Assembly: GCA_017482055.1 (NCBI GenBank)
Contig: JAFUOH010000001.1
Span: 218,815 to 282,814, forward strand
Length of the DNA: 64,000 bases
DNA from: Clostridia bacterium
Lineage (GTDB): Bacteria; Bacillota; Clostridia; Oscillospirales; CAG-272
Direction: 5' to 3'
A program made the translations under genes and the position numbers. The notes below the pieces were generated by a model that was not told where the DNA came from, did not search any database, and saw nothing but the letters and a program-made list of their open reading frames with translations. Each line of letters opens with the position of its first letter. Position 1 is the first letter of the stretch. Shown here one piece after another: positions 1 through 8,285 of this stretch.

Positions 1-60
1 TATAAAAAACGACTCTATCATGGCAATGACTCCGATGCCTTGACCAATCCAATACCACAT
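1..60 (-). CDS. 5' end of a gene running off the window, possibly a YgjV-type membrane protein
   Basis: Only the first 20 codons are visible on the minus strand, from an ATG at 60. The start lies just after the stop of the preceding minus-strand gene (TAA at 62-64). The peptide is hydrophobic (begins MWYWIGQGIG, then VIAM and IESFF) and resembles the first transmembrane helix of YgjV-type inner-membrane proteins. That resemblance is my inference from very little sequence. The tight spacing suggests it is the downstream gene of the operon headed by the DUF5696-like gene. Confidence 0.35.
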   Translation of the reverse strand, partial: MWYWIGQGIGVIAMIESFFI

Positions 61-61
61 A

Positions 62-1813
62 TTATTCTTTTTCGATCATTACGTAATCAAATGGCTTTAT
101 CACTCTACCCTCAAAGTTTTTTTCCTCTTCGGTATAATTACCGACTATGCGTGTTCCGTCCGAGTAGGTTGCCACCTCGATGCCGTCGCCAAGTGCGTCG
201 TATCTGTCCATATAGACAAGCTGAAGATGTCGCAAGGGCTCGTAATCCTCAAGAGCCGACTTGACGAGCGAAACGTTTTTCTTCATATCCTCGTCGGTGT
301 CACAGGTGAAATCGACCTCGCCCATCCAGTTTGCCGCGCCACCGGTACGAAACTTGGAGTAAAAATAAACAGACGGCTTACCGCCAAGCATAGTTATGTC
401 AAGACGCTCTTTGGGTGTTTTTACAGGATAGTTTATAGTGGGGCTTGAGGGATTATAAAGCACTGTACCGTGATAAGCAACCTCCCACAAACGAATATAT
501 TCGTCGGCAATGGGAGCGGGTCTGTGCCCGAAGCTATCGCCAAAAGTAACGTAGAGACCGTAATCTATATGACCCAGCATAGCGTCTATACCCCCCTCGC
601 TTGAAAACGCGCCGAAAAGCTCTCTCTGATAATCAATACTCTCTTTTATATTATCAAGTCCCTGCTTAAATGTCATAGGATGCATGGGATTATGGCATAC
701 CTCGGGCATAAGGATAGACATAATGTCGGTATAATGAATTCCGTTCTCTCCCAGAACCCTTATCCTCGGATAATCTCTTTTCGCACGCTCAAGCTGACAC
801 CCGGTACACACGAAATAAGGGTACCCCGCGCTAAAGTCTCCTGTGCGGATAGGCTCACCATTTTTATTCAGGGCTATATCATTCCACGAGAAATTATCGG
901 CTATGACGTAGGCATCCTGAAGATTGGTATGAGTGGATATCTCGTAGCCTAAAGACTTCACGTGCTCGACGGTTTTTATCATTTCGCTTTCGCCGCCGAA
1001 CTCTTCTTCTATAGGAAATATTTGAGGCCATCTGCCGTCGTGCCCTTTGATATTCCAACCGACAAGCTGAAATTCTGCGCCCTTGATGCCTTGGCGCTTG
1101 AACTCGTCGGCAAGCTCTCTTACTCGCTTAAAATCACAGGCTACGTGCATAGGTGGCTCATTTTCAACCGTTTGATGCTTGATAGGCGAAGGGCTGGGTT
1201 TCCAACCCATACGAATACGGACAAGTGGATATTTGCGGGCATACTCTACGGCTTCTCTTTTACATTTTTCGGAAAGAGGCAGGATCTCACCGCGAGAAAG
1301 TCTGATTTCACGCTCGGCACGTGCCATATCATTGTAATCAGCATCCTTGTTAAGGAAGACAAGTTCTATCCTTATATCCTCGGGCGGGATATTTGCAGAG
1401 GGATCGATATATTCGTTTTCAAGGTCAAAGATCGCCTCAAGCTTGTACTCGCCCTCCTTAATGGTCACCCTGAAGCTGATCTTATAATTCCTTTCGATCC
1501 TTACAAGACAGCAGACGTCGTCTCTTTTCAGTCCCAGAAATGCCATTATAGGATTTATCTGCACGTGAACGCAATCGGGGCGTTCATCAAAGCGTGTCAG
1601 AATATCACCGCGCTGATTAATGTTGCGTGGAATGGCATAAAATCCCCCGTTACCTGCCTTTGCGGCGGTAAATTCGCCCAGCGCGTAGATGTTACTTATT
1701 GCCTTGATATTCTCTTTTTTCAAGGTCAGAAGAATGCCGAATTCTGTCTTGCTCTCTTCAAACTCATACTCGTTTCCAAGGGCATCACGAGCACGAAAAT
1801 CATATTTTTTCAT
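62..1813 (-). CDS. Putative glycoside-hydrolase-like protein, DUF5696-type TIM barrel
   Basis: The 583-residue product has an N-terminal beta-rich part (about residues 1-190) followed by a TIM-barrel-like region with the aromatic and acidic stretches GWNIKGHDGRWP, STHTNLQDAY and MLGHIDYGLY and a short beta C-terminus. This arrangement is what I associate with the DUF5696 group of predicted carbohydrate-active enzymes. It has no signal peptide, so it is probably cytoplasmic. I chose the ATG at 1813 rather than the upstream in-frame start at 1906, because the longer version would run through the promoter of the divergent AraC gene. The intergenic space is shared with that AraC regulator (1941), which probably controls it. 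The exact family assignment is uncertain; the catalytic residues cannot be named. Confidence 0.6.
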   Translation of the reverse strand: MKKYDFRARDALGNEYEFEESKTEFGILLTLKKENIKAISNIYALGEFTAAKAGNGGFYAIPRNINQRGDILTRFDERPDCVHVQINPIMAFLGLKRDDVCCLVRIERNYKISFRVTIKEGEYKLEAIFDLENEYIDPSANIPPEDIRIELVFLNKDADYNDMARAEREIRLSRGEILPLSEKCKREAVEYARKYPLVRIRMGWKPSPSPIKHQTVENEPPMHVACDFKRVRELADEFKRQGIKGAEFQLVGWNIKGHDGRWPQIFPIEEEFGGESEMIKTVEHVKSLGYEISTHTNLQDAYVIADNFSWNDIALNKNGEPIRTGDFSAGYPYFVCTGCQLERAKRDYPRIRVLGENGIHYTDIMSILMPEVCHNPMHPMTFKQGLDNIKESIDYQRELFGAFSSEGGIDAMLGHIDYGLYVTFGDSFGHRPAPIADEYIRLWEVAYHGTVLYNPSSPTINYPVKTPKERLDITMLGGKPSVYFYSKFRTGGAANWMGEVDFTCDTDEDMKKNVSLVKSALEDYEPLRHLQLVYMDRYDALGDGIEVATYSDGTRIVGNYTEEEKNFEGRVIKPFDYVMIEKE

Positions 1814-1832
1814 TGACTGCACCAACTTTCTA

Positions 1833-1861
1833 TTGATTTTTTCGCAAATATCTGCTACAAT
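1833..1861 (+). promoter_or_regulatory. Sigma-A promoter of the AraC gene at 1941
   Basis: TTGATT (1833-1838) and TACAAT (1856-1861) are separated by exactly 17 bases and lie 80 bases before the AraC start. The region also lies just upstream of the divergent minus-strand gene, so the regulator could act on both from here. Confidence 0.6.
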
Positions 1862-1940
1862 TAAATTATACAGAACACAAGCAAAATCAGCAATACCTAA
1901 AATCAATATAAAAATTCAAAAAATAAAGGTTAGCAAAAAT

Positions 1941-2783
1941 ATGATACCAATAAGTCAATGCAATCCATTTGTTAGAGTCGCTATGATCCAGAATACACTC
2001 ACAGAAGGTGACAGGCCGAGAAAGCCTTACGATCACCGCATATTTTTGATTCTTTCAGGCTCGGCAAGCTTCATTCTGAACGGCAATGAGATTCCCATTT
2101 TCGAAAATTCTCTCATATTTCTCGGCATAAATGACGAATACTTTTTCAAAGGCAAGGTTCGCGCAGTGGTGATCAATTTTGATATGACGATGGCATTTTG
2201 CGCCAAAAAGCAGTGCATTTGTCCTGTTCCACGGGACATTTACGATGACGAGCTTACCTTCGACAAGACTACGGTTGAATCACTTGAAGAGCCTATCATC
2301 ATAACCGCAGACGCGACTATGCGAAGCGACACACTCGCTTTGGTGCAGACCTATATTTCGGGAACAACATTTTCCGAGACTCTCTGCTCCGCTATGATGA
2401 AAAAGCTGCTTGCAGACATTCTTTTGAGCCTAAATAAGCCAAAGGATAAGCAGACCCTTCTCGTTGACAGAATTCTTTTATACATAAGGGATAACGCCAC
2501 CGATATCGATTCAAACGCATATCTTGGCAAGATTTTTGGGTATCATCCCGTTTATCTTGCCGAGATATTCAAAAATGGTACGGGAAAGACTCTGCATTCG
2601 GTCATTCTTGAAGAAAAGCTACGCATTGCCGCCCGTTGGCTGACCTATTCCAACGAAGCTATTGAACAGATCGCTTTTGAAATAGGATTTTCGTCAAGAA
2701 ATCATTTCTGCACTGCTTTCAAAAAACAATTCGGGTGTTCACCTCTGTCCTATCGCAAGAGAGCAACCATTTCGACAATTTAA
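1941..2783 (+). CDS. AraC family transcriptional regulator
   Basis: The 280-residue protein has an N-terminal cupin-like sensor domain (HRIFLILSGSASFILNG near residue 33) and a C-terminal double helix-turn-helix of AraC type (about residues 180-278), including AYLGKIFGYHPVYLAEIFK and the second-helix signature IEQIAFEIGFSSRNHFCTAF. It ends with the usual GCSPLSYRKR. I chose the ATG at 1941 because an AAAGGT ribosome binding site precedes it and the promoter at 1833-1861 rules out longer starts. It is divergent from the DUF5696-like gene, which makes a local glycan-responsive activator the most likely role. Confidence 0.85.
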   Translation: MIPISQCNPFVRVAMIQNTLTEGDRPRKPYDHRIFLILSGSASFILNGNEIPIFENSLIFLGINDEYFFKGKVRAVVINFDMTMAFCAKKQCICPVPRDIYDDELTFDKTTVESLEEPIIITADATMRSDTLALVQTYISGTTFSETLCSAMMKKLLADILLSLNKPKDKQTLLVDRILLYIRDNATDIDSNAYLGKIFGYHPVYLAEIFKNGTGKTLHSVILEEKLRIAARWLTYSNEAIEQIAFEIGFSSRNHFCTAFKKQFGCSPLSYRKRATISTI

Positions 2784-2945
2784 TAAAAATTAGCGTTTTT
2801 CATTGGCATAACAAGAAACCTGTGGTAAAATCAAATGGTTTTCTAAAATCAGATGAAAGTTAATCAATATTCTCCCCAAGAATCTTTATTCTTAAAGATC
2901 TTGCTGTCTATGATTTCTGTAGAGCAGGTATGCCGAGCGCACATC

Positions 2946-2997
2946 AAAAAACACAGATAACCGATGCTGTTAAGCACAAGTTATCGGTGTTTTTTGT
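2946..2997 (+). terminator. Terminator after the AraC gene
   Basis: An inverted repeat (GATAAC at 2956-2961 with GTTATC at 2980-2985, extended by AACAC/GTGTT arms across one mismatch) is followed by a T-rich run. It has A and T tracts on both sides and could work in both directions. Confidence 0.6.
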
Positions 2998-3032
2998 TTT
3001 ATTACATTTCGTAGCAAGCGTTAAATCTTGCA

Positions 3033-4102
3033 TTGATTTTCTTTTCAAGCCGTGAGGTTGCCGATCTTCTGGACAAATCCAATCCCGCCGAATGCGCGGA
3101 GGGTGTTACCATGCGTCCGCATGCGACGATTGTACCGACGATTCCGTTTGATGCAAATATGCCAGATGACGTTGAGATCAAGAAACGCATCTACTACGGC
3201 AGTACGAAGGTATCCTCAACAGCCGAGCTGAGCGGTTTATTGAAACCTACGCTATCAGTTCAAGCTATTTCGCCGATCTGAAGCTGACTTTTGTCAGCAT
3301 CTTGTGTAAGGAGTTTCTGAAGTACGATCCCGCGAATCCGATTCCGCTTTTGCAGATTATAAAACCGAAGGTCAGCTGCGCGTGGCACAAGATGGTGGCA
3401 AAACAGATCGGTGCGCTGACGGTGAACGAGAAGGTGTACGCGAATTGGCGGCAGATATCGGTAATTACAAAGAAATTTCGCGAGGAGAATCTGCCGCTTG
3501 AACTGCTTGAGGCGAAGATATTGACCGAGCTGCTGAAACTCACAAAGCGAGACGTCCGATACGCTCTGCGGATGCTTCCCGGCTGGCGTGATGCACTGCC
3601 GATCTCATACAAACCGAGTTCCGAGAACAACTATGGCTATGAGCCGAGGTGCGCGTACGCCGACACGTTGCCCGACACAGGCGCAGAACCGATTGATGCC
3701 CCACTGATGCGTGAGGAGATGCGAAACGCCTTTACTACGGCGTTTGCGCCCCTGACGGAGGCGGAACAGGAGCTGTTCAAGGATGTCAACGGTGTGTACA
3801 CGAGAACGTTTGAAATTTTGCCGACCATTTCAAAAGGTGAGCTTTCTATAAAGTACGGCTATGCTGATGAATCCGGCGTAAACAAGGCAGAAGGTGCGCT
3901 TCACTACAAAATTGTTGGGGAGTTGAGCGCGATTAGATATACCGATTCGGTAGGAGTTGTGAGGACTGCGCCGCCGGATAACTGCGAGAAAAAGAAGAAC
4001 ACCGTATATTACAAATACTTCCCGCGGTGCGAGAACGAGGGTGGCATAATTGCAGTTGCCATGGAGAACGATGACGACTTGGTTTCCGACGACGGAGATT
4101 GA
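3033..4102 (+). pseudogene. Frameshifted gene of unknown function
   Basis: Two reading frames together look like one protein. Frame 3 codes sensibly from about 3033 to 3190 (VADLLDKSNPAECAEG, PFDANMPDDVEIKKRIYY). Frame 2 then takes over from about 3185 (QYEGILNSRAERFIETYAIS) and continues to a stop at 4102 (YDPANPIPLLQIIKPKV, LTEAEQELFKDVNGVYTRTF). No good start codon or ribosome binding site is present at either frame's beginning, so the gene also looks 5'-truncated. The second half contains a region that loosely resembles a sigma-region-4 helical segment, but I do not recognise the family. An acidic C-terminus (MENDDDLVSDDGD) ends it. It may be a remnant of a mobile element. Confidence 0.5.
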
Positions 4103-4152
4103 TCTGATAGAAGAACGTATTTGCCAAACCACAGATCTTCAAGTATGCTCAT
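4009..4152 (-). pseudogene. Truncated small-protein remnant (MSILEDLWFG start)
   Basis: A GGAAGGTG ribosome binding site precedes an ATG at 4152 and the peptide MSILEDLWFG. That opening resembles the start of a widespread small clostridial protein (DUF6809-like, which continues differently). After about ten residues the frame runs into the antisense of the neighbouring broken gene and stops at 4009. I read it as a fusion left by a deletion; it is probably not a functional gene. Confidence 0.3.
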
Positions 4153-4419
4153 TCTTTCACCTTCCTATAATAAGAGAGCGGCACCGTTTCGGTAAACACC
4201 GACTCAGAGCCGCTTTGGTTTTGTTATGAAATTTTCGCTTTATTTTCGTCATGTGCACTACCTCCTTTTCGTGGCATAACACACTATATCACATAAAGCG
4301 AAAAATGTCCAGAGAAAATGGTAAAAAGATTTCATCTGATAAAATGTGATAAAATTAGCCTCACAGCCGCAAAAAACGTGATCACATCCTACTAAATTGT
4401 AAATAATTATGTGATTCGG
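4103..4419. other. Intergenic stretch without a complete gene
   Basis: Apart from the small-protein remnant at its left end, I see only a long-loop inverted repeat (AGCGGC near 4173 and GCCGCT near 4216, followed by TTTGGTTTTG) that could be a weak terminator. An AT-rich leader runs up to the promoter at 4420. Confidence 0.4.
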
Positions 4420-4448
4420 TTGATTTTTCAGCGGAATCGGTGTATAAT
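4420..4448 (+). promoter_or_regulatory. Sigma-A promoter of the AAA ATPase gene
   Basis: TTGATT (4420-4425) and TATAAT (4443-4448) are spaced by 17 bases and lie 56 bases before the start codon at 4505. Confidence 0.75.
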
Positions 4449-4504
4449 AATAGTGTGATGAAACAGCACAAAAACTCCTGTAAAAGTGTGACGGAGGACA
4501 AGAT

Positions 4505-5842
4505 ATGGAAAGATTGATATTAAAGCGCCTGCTTGAGTGGAAGAATTCTCCCTACCGTAAACCGCTGATTCTCAAAGGCGTGCGGCAGGTGGGAAAAACA
4601 TGGATTCTCAAGGAGTTCGGCAGGCGTTATTATGAAAATACCGCTTACTTCAACTTCGATGAAAACGAGGAATACAGACAATTCTTCGAAACCACCAAGG
4701 ACGTTGACCGGATTCTGCAGAATCTGATGCTTGCAAGCGGGCAGAAAATTGTGCCGGAGAAGACGCTTATTATCTTCGACGAGGTACAGGACTGTCCGAA
4801 GGTCATCAATTCCATGAAGTATTTCTGCGAGAATGCTCCGCAGTATCATATTGCCTGTGCAGGCTCGCTTCTCGGTATCGCCTTGGCAAAACCGTCGGCA
4901 TTTCCCGTAGGTAAGGTCAACTTTATGCAGATTGATCCGATGACCTTTACGGAATTTCTGCTTGCCAACGGTGACGAGAATCTTGCGGCATATCTTGACA
5001 GCGTAGATACCATTGAGCCGATTCCGGATGCCTTTTTCAATCCGCTTTACGAAAAGCTCAAAATGTACTATGTCACCGGCGGTATGCCCGAATCGGTACT
5101 CATGTGGACAGAAGCGCGTGATGTCAACGCTATGCAGGAGGCACTGTCGAACATCATCGGCGCATACGAACGCGATTTTGCCAAGCATCCGAACATCAGC
5201 GAATTCCCGAAGATTTCGATGATCTGGAAGTCCATTCCCTCACAGCTCGCAAGGGAAAACAAAAAATTTATTTATAAAGTCGTCAAGGAAGGCGCGAGAG
5301 CAAGGGAATACGAAGATGCGCTGCAGTGGCTTGTGGATGCCCGATTGGTGCACAAGGTCTACCGAAGCACGGCTCCCGGGATTCCCGTGTCTGCCTATGA
5401 CGATTTGTCTGCGTTCAAGATTTATTTGGTAGACGTTGGACTTTTGCGCCGCCTGGCACAGCTTGCTCCGACTGCATTCGGTGAGGGCAACCGTCTGTTT
5501 ACCGAATTCAAGGGAGCGTTGACCGAGAATTATGTTCTGCAGACATTGGTAACTCAGTTCGAGGTCATGCCGCGCTATTGGAGTCAGACGAATCCTCCGT
5601 ATGAAGTCGATTTCCTCATTCAGAGGGATAACGATATCTTTCCAGTGGAAGTTAAATCTGAAGCAAACACTACGAGCAAGAGCTTAAGGAAGTTCAAGGA
5701 ATTATTCGGAGATCAAACAAAGCTTCGTGTTCGTTTCTCGCTGGATAATTTGAAGCTGGACGGGGATGTGCTGAATATTCCGCTGTTTATGGCAGATCAA
5801 GCGGATAGGCTTATTGGATTTGCGCTGGAGCAAGGGAAATAA
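4505..5842 (+). CDS. AAA family ATPase with C-terminal DUF4143 domain
   Basis: The 445-residue protein opens with a short helical lead and a P-loop (GVRQVGKT, residues 25-32). A Walker B follows (LIIFDEVQ, residues 88-95). The C-terminal half is a DUF4143 domain ending in a restriction-endonuclease-like strand pair (YEVDFLI and FPVEVKSE). This is the AAA_14/DUF4143 architecture, common and often present in many copies in gut anaerobes; its cellular role is not established. It has its own promoter, a GGAGG ribosome binding site seven bases before the ATG, and its own terminator, so it is monocistronic. It may belong to the same accessory patch as the broken genes on either side. Confidence 0.9.
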   Translation: MERLILKRLLEWKNSPYRKPLILKGVRQVGKTWILKEFGRRYYENTAYFNFDENEEYRQFFETTKDVDRILQNLMLASGQKIVPEKTLIIFDEVQDCPKVINSMKYFCENAPQYHIACAGSLLGIALAKPSAFPVGKVNFMQIDPMTFTEFLLANGDENLAAYLDSVDTIEPIPDAFFNPLYEKLKMYYVTGGMPESVLMWTEARDVNAMQEALSNIIGAYERDFAKHPNISEFPKISMIWKSIPSQLARENKKFIYKVVKEGARAREYEDALQWLVDARLVHKVYRSTAPGIPVSAYDDLSAFKIYLVDVGLLRRLAQLAPTAFGEGNRLFTEFKGALTENYVLQTLVTQFEVMPRYWSQTNPPYEVDFLIQRDNDIFPVEVKSEANTTSKSLRKFKELFGDQTKLRVRFSLDNLKLDGDVLNIPLFMADQADRLIGFALEQGK

Positions 5843-5865
5843 GAGGGTTTAATTAAAAATCAGAT

Positions 5866-5908
5866 TAAAAAGCCATTGCAAAATATGTTGTTGCAATGGC
5901 TTTTTATA
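5866..5908 (+). terminator. Rho-independent terminator of the AAA ATPase gene
   Basis: A perfect 15-base inverted repeat (AAAAAGCCATTGCAA at 5867-5881 with its complement at 5891-5905) is followed by a T-rich tail. Confidence 0.9.
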
Positions 5909-6012
5909 TAGTGTCCTAGTCGAAATTACCGTTGACATACAATATAGTGCAAAAAAAGATAAGACTTTTTCGTTTGTTTATGGTACAATAATAGACGAAA
6001 GGATGTGAAATA

Positions 6013-6819
6013 ATGTACAACGGAATTCAAAAAACAGAAGCAGTAATTGACTATATAGAATCGGGTATTACATCAGAATTGGACTACAACAAATTGGCTT
6101 CAATAATGAATTTGTCGGTATATGAATTCAGGCGTATTTTTTCCTTTATAGTAGGTTGTCCCATATCCGAATATATCAGAAAACGCAGACTATCTTTAGC
6201 GGCAACCGAGATTATGACAAACGACCAAATCGATATATTGAAAATAAGTGAAAAATACGGCTATTCCAACCAATCAGCGTTTACAAGAGCCTTCTGCGAG
6301 CAACATGGCGTATCACCGAGTGCATGTATGCACGATAAAACCTCAATAAATCTTTTTACCTGTCCCAAGTTTTCAGTGAGTATTTCGGGCAGAGAAAATG
6401 TACCGCTTAAGATCATAAAAACAGAGAGCTTTTTTATCGGAGGATTTACGGGTGTTTCGCCCATAACCGACAGCTGCTGCTGTGAGGATGTGTGGAATTC
6501 CTTTTATGAAAGCGGAGCCGACAAAAAACTTTGAACGGATAAGCTTTGTGTTTCATACCAAAACTACGGAAATAATGTTAATTGTTGTATCGGAAAAAAG
6601 AGCGAGGAAGGTCAAAAAATACCCGAAAGCAAGTGGGCATGCTTTGCGATGAATACGGTAGATGACGATATTGTAAATGAAACATACAGTAAAATTTTGT
6701 ATGAATGGCTTCCATCAGCAAATTTAAAGAGAAACGAAAATATACCCACGATTGAGGTCTATCCGTTTGATATGTCGGAGGACGGATTTGAGTGGGAAAT
6801 ACGAATACCAATAAAGTAA
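6013..6819 (+). pseudogene. AraC-type regulator with GyrI-like domain, interrupted by one in-frame stop
   Basis: An AraC double helix-turn-helix is N-terminal here (residues 1-105; DILKISEKYGYSNQSAFTRAF, GVSPSA). It is followed by the start of a GyrI-like ligand-binding domain (PLKIIKTESFFIGGFTGVSP). A TGA stop at 6532-6534 ends the frame at residue 173. The same frame continues directly afterwards with the missing part of the GyrI domain (SYQNYGNNVN, ESKWACFAMNTVDDDIVNE, FEWEIRIPIK) and a natural TAA at 6817-6819. The product should be about 268 residues, so a single nonsense change is the simplest reading. The DNA-binding half could still be made. It has an AAAGGATG ribosome binding site and sits just before another broken gene. 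Confidence 0.75.
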
Positions 6820-6834
6820 TATGGAGGAATTGTC

Positions 6835-7279
6835 ATGTCAAGAATAGTTTTAATCACCGGAGCATCAAGCGGTTACGGAAAAGCTACCGCACAAAACCAC
6901 ATCGATGAGATTCCCCCCGAAGCTTTGAATGTTGATGTTGGTGACTGGTCACCGAATACTGTAATTTCTGCTATGGTAAAATATCCGAACGGTGATGTAA
7001 ACGTTAATATGCTTCCTACAATCCAAGGTAAAGAATTTTTTACTTACGGTGCCCGTGCTGATGACATCGGTAGAGCAAGAGTTTACAGGTATTGGCATTA
7101 CTTGCAGACCGAAAGGAATTTTGAGGGTTACACATTAAAGCATATTTTTAATGCCGGTATTCGCGAAAGCTACCGATTCACATATCGCAGCTTCATCTGC
7201 CCGTCTGACAAGAACCATGCTCTCAATGGGAGAGGGCGTTGGTGAGTATATTGCCGAGCGAATCAAAGAATTTTATTAA
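6835..7279 (+). pseudogene. Mosaic remnant beginning as a short-chain dehydrogenase
   Basis: A well-formed ribosome binding site (GGAGG) leads into MSRIVLITGASSGYGKATA, the N-terminal Rossmann motif (TGASSGYG) of a short-chain dehydrogenase. The frame then runs into unrelated sequence (NVDVGDWSPNTVISAM) and stops at 7245. In a different frame a natural-looking C-terminus (KATDSHIAASSARLTRTMLS, GEYIAERIKEFY) ends at a TAA at 7277-7279. At least one internal deletion and one frameshift have joined pieces of two or more genes. I do not expect an active enzyme. Confidence 0.55.
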
Positions 7280-7283
7280 AAAC

Positions 7284-7326
7284 CAAATGCCTGTAGAAAC
7301 AGTACTGTTCCTACAGGCATTATTTA
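7284..7326. terminator. Bidirectional terminator
   Basis: The arms AATGCCTGTAG (7286-7296) and CTACAGGCATT (7311-7321) enclose a second nested palindrome (AACAG/CTGTT), giving an almost uninterrupted hairpin. On the minus strand it is followed by TTGGTTTTT, so it probably also ends transcription of the AraC gene at 7348-8160. Confidence 0.75.
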
Positions 7327-7347
7327 GTATGGGGACACTCTCACGCT

Positions 7348-8160
7348 TCAATCATAAAAATGAAAAATATTCTTATTATTTGATAAAAGGCTTTTTCGAC
7401 GGTATTCACCGGGGGTACACAGCATCATTTTCGAAAATACACGGTTGAAATTTCGTATGCTTCCGAAGCCGCATGTAAATGCGACTTCGCCTAATGTTAT
7501 GGACGGATCTGTTATCATAGTTATAGCTTTTTGTAATCGGAAGCTGTTGATGAATTCACTAAACTTTATCTGTGCCTTTTTTGTAAATATGCGGCTTAAA
7601 TATACGGGGCTTACATTAAGTGCTTCGGCAACATCTTTCAGGCGGATGTCCTCATCAAAATGACTGTTTACATACAATATGGCTTTTTGAAACAGGTCGC
7701 TCCGGGAACAGAATGGCGCAAGCTCGTTGTTTCGAAGAAACGTACTCATCATCTCAAAAAAAATACAGTTAAGCTCAACAGGATTATTGTACGCGTATTT
7801 CAAATGGTCGTATATGTTATCAATGTCTTTATCCGATAAACGGCAGCATGGCTCCTTCAGGGTCTTATTCTTGAAGAGACTGTCGAAATTCGAAATAAGA
7901 TCGGTCGATATTTCAAAAACCGCAATTTGAGAAGATGTTTTGGTTGTAAACTTGTGCTTTTCAAACGGCATTATCGCTATTGCCTCGTTTTGCGATAAGG
8001 TATAGACATTATCTTCCTTCTCGATCATTACAGTCCCCGATTTTACAAATACAGCTTCAAAGGTACGGTGACAGTGTGATGGGCAGTTTATGTCGATCCA
8101 TTCGTTGAATTGAAAATAGTTTGCAGAGGTTAATCCGTTAAGCGTGAATTGTGTGTTCAT
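7348..8160 (-). CDS. AraC family transcriptional regulator
   Basis: This 270-residue protein has an N-terminal cupin sensor domain with a metal- or sugar-site-like SHCHRTFEAVFV and a C-terminal AraC DNA-binding domain (about residues 165-260: RLKDVAEALNVSPVYLSRIF and LGEVAFTCGFGSIRNFNRVF, then CTPGEYRRK). The frame is open upstream to a TTG at 8226. However, the plus-strand promoter at 8215-8243 overlaps that extension and the ATG at 8160 follows AAAGGA, so I chose 8160 (the spacing is short and the exact start is uncertain). It is divergent from the GH28 operon and is its likely regulator. Confidence 0.85.
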   Translation of the reverse strand: MNTQFTLNGLTSANYFQFNEWIDINCPSHCHRTFEAVFVKSGTVMIEKEDNVYTLSQNEAIAIMPFEKHKFTTKTSSQIAVFEISTDLISNFDSLFKNKTLKEPCCRLSDKDIDNIYDHLKYAYNNPVELNCIFFEMMSTFLRNNELAPFCSRSDLFQKAILYVNSHFDEDIRLKDVAEALNVSPVYLSRIFTKKAQIKFSEFINSFRLQKAITMITDPSITLGEVAFTCGFGSIRNFNRVFSKMMLCTPGEYRRKSLLSNNKNIFHFYD

Positions 8161-8214
8161 GTCCTTTACTTTTATAAATGGTTGTTTTATGTCTTGTTTT
8201 GTTTTATATAATGC

Positions 8215-8243
8215 TTGATTTTTCAACCGGTTAAGGGTACAAT
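8215..8243 (+). promoter_or_regulatory. Promoter of the GH28-EamA-SGNH operon
   Basis: TTGATT (8215-8220) and TACAAT (8238-8243) are spaced by 17 bases. They lie between the divergent AraC gene and the GH28 start codon. Confidence 0.7.
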
Positions 8244-8285
8244 ATGAGTTGACAGCGCCCGAAAGTATAAACGGAGGTAAAAATT

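Noticed and set aside
4505-5842. Transposase or insertion-sequence ATPase
   Set aside because: The Walker motifs belong to the AAA_14/DUF4143 architecture, and there are no flanking inverted repeats or a transposase partner.
6532-6534. Possible recoding of TGA as an amino acid
   Set aside because: TGA ends many intact genes in the window (for example 14093, 33477-type minus-strand stops and the ATGA overlaps at 9896, 32742 and 37475), no SECIS-like element was seen, and neighbouring genes are also broken.
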